From the NCBI RefSeq assembly GCF_002879855.1, contig NZ_PNYB01000005.1, forward strand, positions 1 through 64,000: a stretch of DNA of 64,000 nucleotides, read 5' to 3'. The DNA comes from Trinickia soli. GTDB taxonomy: Bacteria; Pseudomonadota; Gammaproteobacteria; Burkholderiales; Burkholderiaceae. The number at the start of each line of letters is the position of its first letter. Positions within the stretch are counted from its first letter, which is position 1. This document shows, piece by piece, positions 56,450 to 64,000 of this stretch. The notes under the pieces were generated by a model. It was not told where the DNA came from. It saw only the letters and a list, made by a program, of their open reading frames with translations, and did not search any database. The position numbers and the translations under genes were made by a program.

Positions 56450-57787
56450 CTAAATTCCATATGCCTTACGCAGAAGCGTCAACGGATGCGCCAGCTCGGC
56501 ATGGGGAAGCCCCGCTTCTTCGATGCCCTGAGCAATGTGATGCCCCGCGAGTTGGCAATCCGAGGCGATATAGGCCGGTGACGGCTCGGACATCGCCTTG
56601 AAGACCGGTTTGCCGATCCGCATCGCCGTTTCATGAAACTCTTTCTTCACACCAAACGTTCCCGCGTGCCCCGAACAGCGCTCCACGACCTTGAGCACGG
56701 TGCCTGGAACGAGCGACAGCGCGTCGTATGTTTTGCGGCCGAGGTTCTGCACGCGCCCGTGACAGGGCACGTGATACGACACGGTGCCGAGCGCCTGCGT
56801 GAAGTCCGTTCTCAAAAGGCCGTCCTTGTGGCGCGAAACGAAGTACTCGAACGGATCCCAGAACGCCTCGGCTACTGCGCGAACATCGGCATCGTCGGGG
56901 AACATCAGCGGCAACTCCTGCTTGTACATCAGCACGCAGCTCGGTATCGCGGCCATCAGCGCGAACCCTTCGCGCGCATAGCGCACGAGCGTGGGAATGT
57001 TCTTCTCTTTCTTCGCGGCTACGCCTGCGAGGTTGCCCTGTTCGAGCAGCGGCATGCCGCAGCACGCTTCTTTCTCGACGAGTTCATAGGGAATGCCGTT
57101 GTGCTCGAGCACGGCGAGCAGGTCATGGCCGATGCCGGGCTCGTTGAAATTGACGTAGCAGGTCGCGTAAACGGCGACCTTCCCGGGCGTGCGCTCACCC
57201 TCTCGCACCGGCGCCTCGGGAGAACGCTTCGCATGCGGGCGGAATTTGCGCGCCGCGAATGACGGCAACCAGGCATTGCGGTCGACGCCGAGCGCGCGCT
57301 CCATGGCGGCGCGTGCCGGCTTCGTCTCGTTCACGGCATTGACGGCTTGCGTGACGATCGGAATCCCGGCGAAGTGCCCGAGCGCATCGGTGTTGGACAG
57401 CAATCTGTCGCGCAGGGCCACCTCGCCGCGTTGATAACGCGCCGCCTTCGCGCGCAGCATCAGATGCGGAAAATCCACGTTCCAAGGATGCGGCGGAACG
57501 TAAGGACATTTCGTCATATAGCAAAGATCGCAGAGATAACACTGATCGACGACCTTCGGAAAGGCGCTATGGTCGACATCGTGCGCTTCGCCGCTGTCGG
57601 TCGCGTCGACGAGATCGAACAACGTCGGAAATGCGCCGCACAACGCCACGCAGCGGCGGCACCCTGCGCAAATGTCGAAGACGCGAGACAACTCGGCGTC
57701 GATCGCCGTTTGATCGTAGAAATCGGGATCCCGCCAATCGAGCGGGTGACGCGTGGGCGCCTCAAGACTGCCTTCTTTGTGGGGCAT
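56450..57787 (-). CDS. Fe-S oxidoreductase, heterodisulfide-reductase D / GlpC-like
   Basis: 445 residues. Two [4Fe-4S] ferredoxin motifs, CAGCRRCVALC (about 40-50) and CYLCDLCYMTKCP (about 83-95), are followed by two cysteine-rich (CCG-type) domains: ATCYVNFNEPGIG with EKEACCGMPLLEQGN, and VPCHGRVQNLG with VERCSGHAGTFGVKKEFHE. That is the layout of HdrD, GlpC and lactate-utilisation LutA proteins, which pass electrons between quinone or thiol partners. Being encoded between rubrerythrin and DUF3501, it probably supplies electrons to rubrerythrin. No membrane helix is present. Confidence 0.88.
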   Translation of the reverse strand: MPHKEGSLEAPTRHPLDWRDPDFYDQTAIDAELSRVFDICAGCRRCVALCGAFPTLFDLVDATDSGEAHDVDHSAFPKVVDQCYLCDLCYMTKCPYVPPHPWNVDFPHLMLRAKAARYQRGEVALRDRLLSNTDALGHFAGIPIVTQAVNAVNETKPARAAMERALGVDRNAWLPSFAARKFRPHAKRSPEAPVREGERTPGKVAVYATCYVNFNEPGIGHDLLAVLEHNGIPYELVEKEACCGMPLLEQGNLAGVAAKKEKNIPTLVRYAREGFALMAAIPSCVLMYKQELPLMFPDDADVRAVAEAFWDPFEYFVSRHKDGLLRTDFTQALGTVSYHVPCHGRVQNLGRKTYDALSLVPGTVLKVVERCSGHAGTFGVKKEFHETAMRIGKPVFKAMSEPSPAYIASDCQLAGHHIAQGIEEAGLPHAELAHPLTLLRKAYGI

Positions 57788-57934
57788 GGATGACGCTCCG
57801 TAACGGTCAGGCGCGGCTCATCGCGCACCAAACAGCCCATGGCGGCGCCGCAGGCGCGCACGCCTCGCCGCGTGATTCGTGCGCGCCGCCGGCCGAACGA
57901 ACGGCGCGCGTTCGAGCGACGGGCTGGCCGACCC

Positions 57935-58357
57935 TCAATCCGACAACGCCTCGAGCGCTTTGGTATAGCGATTCGCGTGACTGCGCTCGGCTTTCGCGAG
58001 CGTTTCGAACCAGTTTGCGATTTCGTCGAATCCTTCGTCGCGCGCCGTTTTAGCCATACCGGGGTACATGTCCGTGTATTCGTGCGTTTCACCCGCGATC
58101 GCCGACTGCAGATTTTGTCGCGACGACCCAAACGGCAGCCCGGTAGCGGGGTCGCCTACGGCTTCGAGGTATTCGAGGTGACCATGTGCGTGTCCCGTCT
58201 CGCCTTCGGCCGTCGAGCGAAACAGTGCGGCGACATCGTTTTGACCTTCGACGTCGGCCTTTGCCGCGAAATACAGGTAGCGCCGATTCGCTTGCGATTC
58301 CCCTGCGAAAGCAGCCTTGAGGTTGTCTTCCGTCTTGGAGCCTTTCAACTGAGCCAT
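57935..58357 (-). CDS. Rubrerythrin-family diiron protein without rubredoxin domain
   Basis: 140 residues from [21 protein letters not shown] four-helix diiron bundle with ligands in [12 protein letters not shown] (E about 20), [15 protein letters not shown] (E and H, about 53-60), [15 protein letters not shown] (E about 89) and [15 protein letters not shown] (E and H near 123-127). The C-terminal rubredoxin is absent, so an outside electron donor is needed; the Fe-S protein encoded downstream is the natural candidate. It reduces hydrogen peroxide in the cytosol. It is the first gene of the three-gene operon. Confidence 0.93.
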   Translation of the reverse strand: MAQLKGSKTEDNLKAAFAGESQANRRYLYFAAKADVEGQNDVAALFRSTAEGETGHAHGHLEYLEAVGDPATGLPFGSSRQNLQSAIAGETHEYTDMYPGMAKTARDEGFDEIANWFETLAKAERSHANRYTKALEALSD

Positions 58358-58699
58358 TGTGAGCCTCCTTCGTGGACTGGACCGGCATTGCGCGCGGCCG
58401 ATATCTTCTACGGTGTGTGGGGCGCGCACAAATGCGCGGCGAGCCGCAGCCCTGTGCGTCGCGTTTTCAAATCTAGGATGTCCGCGAACCCTTCCCCAAT
58501 TGGCATTTTCTATGTGGGCGATAGGCTTGGACTCTTTCCCGCAGGCACACGCTCGCAAGCGAGGTCCCAGCACGTCGTGGCACGGCAAATGGCTTCCAGC
58601 GACAGTCACACGGCTGACATTCCTGCCAGTTTCACCCGGCGATCGTCACGCATACAGTGCACGCATTCAACCCCGTTTGACGCCTTGCGCGGATCTGCC
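58358..58699. other. Divergent promoter region, rubrerythrin operon / acyl-CoA dehydrogenase
   Basis: 342 bp between two divergent starts. No gene is supported, since the dehydrogenase frame runs back through it only as a shadow. No OxyR or Fur box was recognised with confidence. Confidence 0.4.
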
Positions 58700-59911
58700 A
58701 TGGACTTCGCCTATACCGAACGCCAGACGAAACAGAGCCATCGCTTCCGCGAAATCGGCCTGGAGCACGCTCGATACACGGACAGCGCAGGCTTCAATTG
58801 GCGCGCGTGGCAGGCGGTGACAGACGCCGGGCTCTGGCACCTGACGCTCGCCGAAGGAGACCCTTTCGAATTCGTCGCGGCGTTTGAAGCCCTATCGAGC
58901 ACGATGCGCTCGGTCGGCTTCGCGATGGCCGTCGCCAATCAAGCCTCTTTGATCGACAGCGTCGGAGCGATCGGAACGTCGGCGCAGCAGGCCGCTCTGT
59001 TGCCGCGGCTACTCAATGGCGAGCCGGGCGCCACGGCTATTTCCGAACCCGGTACCGGCACCGAGATTCGCGCGCTGCAAACGCGTCTGGTCGACACGGA
59101 TAGCGGCTATCGGCTTGACGGCCACAAGTACAACATCAGCCTTGCGCCGCACGCATCGCTCGTGCTCGTCGCCGCGCGCTACGACGCCGAAGCGCAACCT
59201 CAAACGGCGCTCGCGCTGATCGACCCGGCGACGGCCGGCGTTGCCCGGAGCAAGCCGCAGAGCACGCTCGGCGTTCGCGACTTGCCGATCGGCGAACTTC
59301 GGTTCGACGCCGTCCGCCTCAGCCCCGGCCAGCTGCTCGGTGCGCCGCGCGATGGGCTTCGTTCGCTGATGCGTATCGCCTCGATGAATCGTGCCTATTT
59401 CGCGCTGATGTGTGCGAATGTCGTGCAGCCCTTCCTGACCGACGCGCTGATCTATGCAGCCGGGCGCAAGATACTCGACGTGGCGATCGATACGCACCAA
59501 CACGTGCAGCGCAGGCTCGTCGACGTGCGCATGCGTGCGGAACGATCGCGTTGGCTGGCGCTCGCGGCGCTCGGCCAACTTTTCAGCGCGCAACCGGAAG
59601 CGCTCGAGCGCTGCTCGATCGCGAAGATCACGGCCGCGCAAGACCTGACGCAATCGGCGCTCGACCTGATGGCGATCCATGGGAGCGACGGCTACCGCAG
59701 CGGCATACTCTCGGCCTTCGTGGCCGATGCACTGGCCATGATCAGTGCGGGCGGGACCGAAGAAATGCACCGCAAGCATATCTTCGCGCACATGCAACGA
59801 TACCGCGAGCGCGCGACACACGATGCGCACATGCCTGCGGATGCAATCAAGACGGCCGAGCGAGAGTCCCTCGATCGGCCGTCGGCCGCCGCGACAAGCG
59901 CGGCGCATTGA
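58700..59911 (+). CDS. Acyl-CoA dehydrogenase-like flavoprotein, catalytic Glu not found
   Basis: 403 residues from MDFAYTERQTKQSHRFREIG; the longer in-frame extension has no family character. The N-terminal alpha domain, the middle domain with GATAISEPGTGTEIRAL (FAD/substrate block) and the C-terminal helical domain with MAIHGSDGYRSGILSAFVAD are all present. The region where medium-chain enzymes have YEGT reads AGGT (350-353). The alternative helix-G base of isovaleryl-type enzymes aligns with N230 (ASMNRAYFA). It may act on a carrier-bound or unusual substrate, or not dehydrogenate at all. It stands alone between rubrerythrin and the GH3 gene. Confidence 0.85.
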   Translation: MDFAYTERQTKQSHRFREIGLEHARYTDSAGFNWRAWQAVTDAGLWHLTLAEGDPFEFVAAFEALSSTMRSVGFAMAVANQASLIDSVGAIGTSAQQAALLPRLLNGEPGATAISEPGTGTEIRALQTRLVDTDSGYRLDGHKYNISLAPHASLVLVAARYDAEAQPQTALALIDPATAGVARSKPQSTLGVRDLPIGELRFDAVRLSPGQLLGAPRDGLRSLMRIASMNRAYFALMCANVVQPFLTDALIYAAGRKILDVAIDTHQHVQRRLVDVRMRAERSRWLALAALGQLFSAQPEALERCSIAKITAAQDLTQSALDLMAIHGSDGYRSGILSAFVADALAMISAGGTEEMHRKHIFAHMQRYRERATHDAHMPADAIKTAERESLDRPSAAATSAAH

Positions 59912-59932
59912 TTAGGACTCCTTGACGATCTG

Positions 59933-62125
59933 CTATTGCTCGAGCCGGATATCGCGCGAGGACGCGCCGACGTAGAACCGACCGCCCTTCGCGATCCGCC
60001 AACCGTTCTGGCTCGTATCCCAGATGCGCCGCATCTGCGCCGGCACGAGCACGCGCACGCGCCGCGTTTCGCCCGGGTTCAGGCTCACCTTCTCCCAACC
60101 GACGAGACGCTTGGGCGGCTCGACCGGATCGTTGAGACCGGCAAGGTAGATCTGCGGCACTTCGGCGCCGGCTACGGAGCCGTCGTTACGCAGCGAGAAC
60201 GACACGATCGTCGACCCGTCGAATTTCGGGCGAACGCGTAGATCCGAATACGCGAAGTGCGTATACGACAGACCATGCCCGAACGGGAACATCGGTTGGA
60301 TGTTGTTCGCGTCGTACCAGCGATAGCCCATCTTGAGCCCTTCCGCATACACCGGATTTTGTGCGGGCGTGCCGTTGTTCCAGGTAGGGGTGTCCGCATC
60401 GCGCAGCGGGAACGTCACGGGCAGCTTGCCCGACGGATTGACCTTGCCGAAGAGCACGTTGGCGATCGCATTGCCGCCACCTTCGCCCGGATACCATGCT
60501 TCGACGATGGACGCGACCTGATCCTTCCACGGCATCAGCACAGGATTGCCGTTTTCGAGAACGACGACGACATGCGGATTGACCTGGGCCACGGCCTCGA
60601 CGAGGGCGTCCTGGTTCGACGGATTGGAAAGACCGAGGCTATAGAGTTCGCCGAAGTCTTCACCCGACGGTTGCGTCACGACCACGATGGCGACGTCCGA
60701 TTGTCGCGCGAGATTCACGGCCGCGTCGATTTCCTGCTGCGTGTAGGCTCTGAACGGCGATTGCAAGTCTTCGCTGCCTGCGAAGGTGACCGTCGCACCC
60801 GGTGCGAGGTTCTTGATGGCTGCCGTAAGCGGCGTCGGCACCTTGATCCAGGGATTCGGCCACCAGCTGCAGCCCGTCGAAGTCGGGAACGTCAGACCTC
60901 CGCAGCCGGGGAACGCGCCCGTCACGGGATCGCGCGTATCGCCAGAGCCGCCGCCCGTGATAACACCGACATCCGCGTGGCCGCCGATGACGGCGATCTT
61001 CTTCACGCTCGACGCATCGAGCGGCAACTGACGATCCTGATTCTTCAGGAGCACGATCGATTGCTCCTCGGCGTGCTGCGCGAAACTGCGGGCCGCGCTG
61101 AAATCGATCGGCTCGCCGCCTTTCGCGGGATCGTCCATGACACCGGTGCGGATCATGACGTAAAGCTTACGCCGGACCATGTCGTCCAAACGGGCCTGCG
61201 TGATCTGATTGCTGCTGAGCGCCTGCTTGACGAGATCCGGCGTGAGGAACACCGTCGGACCGACGTCTTCTTCCTCGTCGAGGCCCGCGTTGATCGCCTT
61301 GGCCGTGCTGTGCGCGGCGCCCCAATCCGACTGGACCTGGCCGGGGAAATGCCAATCGCCCTTCAAGACGTCATTGAGCACGTGGGAGTTCTCGCACGCA
61401 TAGTCGCCGTTGATCTTGTTGTAGCTGCACATGACGCTACCGGGCCGGCCCTGTTCCACGGCGATTTCGAACGGCAGCAGATAGAGCTCGCGTAACGTGC
61501 GCTCGTCGATCGTGTCGTTGCCGCCCATCCGATTCGTTTCCTGCTCATTGCCGACGTAGTGCTTGATCGTCGCGATGACGTGACGATCCTGCGTCGCGCG
61601 CGTGCGTGCCGCGAGCATCTCGCCGGCAAGCACGGGATCCTCGCCGAGGTATTCGAACATGCGGCCGCCGCGCGGATCGCGCGCGAGGTTCGTCCCGCCG
61701 CCGAGCCCCATCGAAAAACCTTGCGCACGGAGCTGATCCGCGATGGTGCGGCCGAAGCGATAGGCCAAGAACCGGTCCCAGCTTGCCGCGAGCGCGATCG
61801 TCGCGGGAAAGGTCGTACTCGGTTGCACGGTGCTGCCCGAGCCCGTGGCGGAATCGACCATGTTGATATCGGGGATGTGCAGACGCGGCACGCCCTGGAT
61901 GTAACCGGCCCCGCCGCCGGGCACGTCGCTCATCTGGTATTTCGAGTGAATCAGTTGCAGCTTCTCGTCGAGCGTCAACTGCTTGACGAGCATGTCGGCC
62001 CGGCGGTGCGCCATGTCGTCCATGAACGGACTGTCGGCGACAGGCGAGACCGCGTGTGCCGCCGATTGCGCGAAGAGGCACAGGGCCGCGGATGCGACAG
62101 CGAGGGATAGTCGTTTTGCCTGCAT
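59933..62125 (-). CDS. Secreted GH3 beta-glucosidase
   Basis: 730 residues from MQAKRLSLAVASAALCLFAQ, signal peptide ending AAHA-VSP (about 25), GGAGA ribosome site 8 bp before the ATG. The GH3 (alpha/beta)8 barrel has GGGTNLARDPRGGRMFEYLG, IKHYVGNEQETNR and the nucleophile Asp in QVQSDWGAAHST. The alpha/beta sandwich carries EEQSIVLLKNQDRQLPLD and a variant acid/base region (PSGEDFGEL). A C-terminal fibronectin type III-like domain (FPFGHGLSYTHFAYSDLRV; GSVAGAEVPQIYLAG) is present. It hydrolyses beta-glucosides, probably plant-derived, in the periplasm. It is convergent with the acyl-CoA dehydrogenase gene (21 bp apart). Confidence 0.93.
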   Translation of the reverse strand: MQAKRLSLAVASAALCLFAQSAAHAVSPVADSPFMDDMAHRRADMLVKQLTLDEKLQLIHSKYQMSDVPGGGAGYIQGVPRLHIPDINMVDSATGSGSTVQPSTTFPATIALAASWDRFLAYRFGRTIADQLRAQGFSMGLGGGTNLARDPRGGRMFEYLGEDPVLAGEMLAARTRATQDRHVIATIKHYVGNEQETNRMGGNDTIDERTLRELYLLPFEIAVEQGRPGSVMCSYNKINGDYACENSHVLNDVLKGDWHFPGQVQSDWGAAHSTAKAINAGLDEEEDVGPTVFLTPDLVKQALSSNQITQARLDDMVRRKLYVMIRTGVMDDPAKGGEPIDFSAARSFAQHAEEQSIVLLKNQDRQLPLDASSVKKIAVIGGHADVGVITGGGSGDTRDPVTGAFPGCGGLTFPTSTGCSWWPNPWIKVPTPLTAAIKNLAPGATVTFAGSEDLQSPFRAYTQQEIDAAVNLARQSDVAIVVVTQPSGEDFGELYSLGLSNPSNQDALVEAVAQVNPHVVVVLENGNPVLMPWKDQVASIVEAWYPGEGGGNAIANVLFGKVNPSGKLPVTFPLRDADTPTWNNGTPAQNPVYAEGLKMGYRWYDANNIQPMFPFGHGLSYTHFAYSDLRVRPKFDGSTIVSFSLRNDGSVAGAEVPQIYLAGLNDPVEPPKRLVGWEKVSLNPGETRRVRVLVPAQMRRIWDTSQNGWRIAKGGRFYVGASSRDIRLEQ

Positions 62126-62138
62126 GGGGCTTGTCTCC

Positions 62139-62160
62139 GTGATTAATGCGTGATTAATGC
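62139..62160. repeat. Two tandem copies of GTGATTAATGC
   Basis: Exact 11-bp duplication starting 14 bp before the GH3 ATG, just beyond the ribosome site. It could be a replication-slippage duplication or a double regulator site, since each unit contains the palindrome ATTAAT. Confidence 0.75.
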
Positions 62161-62394
62161 CTTGATCCATGGCTCGGTCATGCACCGCTTTGCGACGGGC
62201 GCAATTCGCCGCGAGCGCGAGCGAACGCACGGGACTGAAATCCCGGCACAAAGCGTCTTACGGATGAAACTGGGTCATGCGGCGCGGGCCGCCATTGAAG
62301 CCGACGGAATAGACCGGCGACAACGGCTTACCGCGGGATGTAGCGAAACTCCGGGTCTAGTAATAGCGCATAAGTAGCCTGACTACAAGAAGGA

Positions 62395-62424
62395 TTTCGA
62401 ATTATTTCGAATAGTGTCGAATGC
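62395..62424. repeat. Three 10-bp phased repeats, consensus TNTCGAATNN
   Basis: TTTCGAATTA, TTTCGAATAG and TGTCGAATGC follow each other without gap. Each contains TCGAAT and the period equals one helical turn, so a protein could bind all three on one face of the DNA. The array is 270 bp upstream of the GH3 start. Confidence 0.7.
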
Positions 62425-63071
62425 CGCGATGAAATAGGCATTCTTTACTGATAAGCCACGAAAATCTGGGACGCATAAAATCCCGTCGGAAAAATTTATA
62501 GCGAAGGGATCCGATGCAAGCGCGGTCCGGGCGGCAGCAGCCTTGTGCGGCGGGCCGCACCCGTTTCTGAGGGAGCCTGGGCATGCGCCTCCTGGTGGAG
62601 GGCAACTGTAAGGTCGTGGCTTGCGACGGCTTGAAATTGTTTTGTAGTCGCTTTATATGGTCGGACTTTATGTTGTTACTGAAGAGCTGTTTTGTGAAAT
62701 CGGCTACATGAGGAATCGATAAGGATGGCGATCTGTCACCTCGACTGTGGAGCGCCCTTCACTTCTTGTCTCTCTCATACAGTTTGTTCTTGTAAGCGTC
62801 GTCAACCGATTTATTTTCATCCCACTTTTTATACAGGCAGCACCATGGCCTTTGATATTGGTGTTCGTTTCGGACTCAACGCCCTTGATTGGACGATGAA
62901 CTGTTGCGAGCGTCAGATTGACGTTTTCGCTAAACGACAGATGAGGGTGATTGCGCAAAACATCAGTTCACCCGGGATGACACCTGAAGGCGCCGTCGGC
63001 CGATGCGACCGCCTGCCCCCCCGCCGCGGCAACGGCGGCAGGGAGGCTCGTCTACGTTTTACCAACCGGAC

Positions 63072-63917
63072 TTACTGGCAGGCAAACACGATGACTCCGT
63101 TGATATCGCCCGTGTTCGTCAGCTTCGTGCCGTAAGCGAGTGCGATCAGCGGCTTCGATGCGTCGTTGCCCATCGGCTCGGCCATCGCGGTGAAGCCGTT
63201 GCTGAATTGCATGCCCTTCGCCGTCACGCTCGATTGCGCGATCGTCGCGTTGACGTCGCTGCCGATGGTGACCGTTGCCGACAGGTTGCTCAATTTCATC
63301 GTCGACAGATCGAGCGTGGCCGTTGCGGCCGAGAGCTTGCCCGGCGCAACGCTGCCGGTGACGGCAGTGGGCGACGTCGACATCAACGCCGAGCATGAGA
63401 GCGTGCCCGAGGTCGCGGTCAAGGTCAGCGGGTTGCCGACGACGTACGTGCCACCCTGATTGGCAGTGTAGTTGCCGCCGCTCGAATCCGAACCCTGGGT
63501 CCAGCGGCCAATGGCGACGTAACCACCGGCGCCATTGATATCGGCAATCGTGCCGCCCTTTGTCAACGTGACCGCGCCATTGGCCACGCCGCTGTTCACC
63601 GTCGTAAATGCGCCACCGTATGCTGCTTGCTGGGTGAACGTGGACAGCGACACGCTCGGCGCTGAGAACGACGTGCCCGTCATCCCGTTGGACCGCAGAG
63701 CGTTGGCCGAAAAGAGAACCGAAACCGAGCCATTGACGCCCGTCACCGTCGGGGCAGAACCGACAGCCACATAATCGGTGCCCGCCTGCGTGCTCGTGCC
63801 TTGGCCATTCGTCGACGTCTGCGTGCTCGTGCCCGAACCGCCGCCCCCGCCCCCGCAGGCCGCCAGCGTCAAAGTCAGAATGGCCGCGGCAATGGCTTGA
63901 TATTTAGGAGTACTCAT
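63072..63917 (-). CDS. Surface-type lipoprotein with poly-glycine spacer, function unknown
   Basis: 281 residues. Signal MSTPKYQAIAAAILTLTLAA ends in the lipobox L-A-A-C, directly followed by six glycines and a Ser/Thr/Gln-rich tether (about 21-47). The remainder is beta-rich with many Thr, Ser and Gly (GSVSVLFSANALRSNGMTG, GGYVAIGRWTQGSDSSGGNY, LTLTATSGTLSCSALM). Two Cys at about 176 and 280 could form a disulfide. The Gly tether after Cys is common in outer-membrane lipoproteins exposed to the surface. I do not recognise the family. Confidence 0.75.
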   Translation of the reverse strand: MSTPKYQAIAAAILTLTLAACGGGGGGSGTSTQTSTNGQGTSTQAGTDYVAVGSAPTVTGVNGSVSVLFSANALRSNGMTGTSFSAPSVSLSTFTQQAAYGGAFTTVNSGVANGAVTLTKGGTIADINGAGGYVAIGRWTQGSDSSGGNYTANQGGTYVVGNPLTLTATSGTLSCSALMSTSPTAVTGSVAPGKLSAATATLDLSTMKLSNLSATVTIGSDVNATIAQSSVTAKGMQFSNGFTAMAEPMGNDASKPLIALAYGTKLTNTGDINGVIVFACQ

Positions 63918-64000
63918 TATTTTGATTCCTCGATGAACTACGTTGTATGACTCCGGAATTCGTTGTTCCGAGAGCGTGGTGAAAACGCTTTGTTGCCCGC

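Larger units (their letters stand above)
62126..63071. other. Long AT-rich gap upstream of GH3 gene
   Basis: 946 bp with lower GC than its surroundings and no convincing gene. It holds the tandem repeat at 62139-62160 and the phased repeats at 62395-62424. A plus-strand frame (start 62846, MAFDIGVRFGLNALDWTMNC) has no good ribosome site and runs into the antisense of the next gene, so I do not call it. A GC hairpin-like stretch near 63012-63040 follows the end of the minus-strand lipoprotein gene. Confidence 0.45.

Noticed and set aside
62846-63135. Small plus-strand ORF beginning MAFDIGVRFGL
   Set aside because: Weak ribosome site, and its second half is simply the antisense of the lipoprotein gene end; kept only as a remark in the gap entry.

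Overview
The window reads as chromosome of a Burkholderia sensu lato species (Burkholderia, Paraburkholderia, Caballeronia or Trinickia). The reasons are high GC by eye, the gntR/mdh/citrate-lyase-like/prpD/acnA order beside the sdh operon, a subfamily I.2 lipase followed by its foldase, and full-length hits to well-known Burkholderiales families. I saw no phage, integrase, complete insertion sequence, CRISPR array or tRNA/rRNA gene. Identification rests on reading translated sequence only; no database was searched.

Region 1 (1-8.7 kb), central carbon metabolism: the start of sdhC (minus, cut by the window edge), a GntR/HutC regulator, then on the plus strand mdh, a CitE-like lyase, an MliC-like secreted protein, prpD and acnA, closed by a strong terminator. 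A perfect 34-bp palindrome between gntR and mdh abuts the mdh promoter and is the obvious operator. Region 2 (8.9-20 kb): a DUF2846 lipoprotein, RBBP9-type hydrolase, Lrp and LysR regulators, cupin, YceH, LysE exporter, and a polyamine-type ABC importer (ATPase, binding protein, two permeases) divergent from a MocR-type regulator that probably controls it.

Region 3 (20-31 kb): lipase and lipase foldase translationally coupled, an MsbA-like ABC exporter preceded by a 22-codon ORF ending Arg-Pro-UGA that looks like a leader peptide or frameshift site, a giant DUF748/AsmA-like envelope protein and a DUF1254 lipoprotein. Region 4 (31-40 kb): copper ATPase copA under a textbook CueR-type promoter, a membrane/coiled-coil protein, an AGE-family epimerase, a decayed chemotaxis-receptor tail, a PaaI thioesterase, an unknown 180-aa protein, and a PatZ-like protein acetyltransferase whose ATP-grasp part is largely gone.

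Region 5 (40-50.4 kb): two export systems face away from each other across 159 bp. One is a five-gene HlyD/ATPase/ATPase/permease/permease operon (YbhGFSR type with YbhF split in two) on the minus strand. The other is a MacA/MacB/NodT-type tripartite pump on the plus strand. Region 6 (50.4-64 kb): an alcohol-dehydrogenase remnant, prfC, ugd, a gene with an IS5-type transposase N-terminal domain fused to an unrelated C-terminal part, the rubrerythrin / Fe-S reductase / DUF3501 operon, an acyl-CoA dehydrogenase-like protein without a recognisable catalytic glutamate, a secreted GH3 beta-glucosidase with phased repeats upstream, and a glycine-tract lipoprotein.
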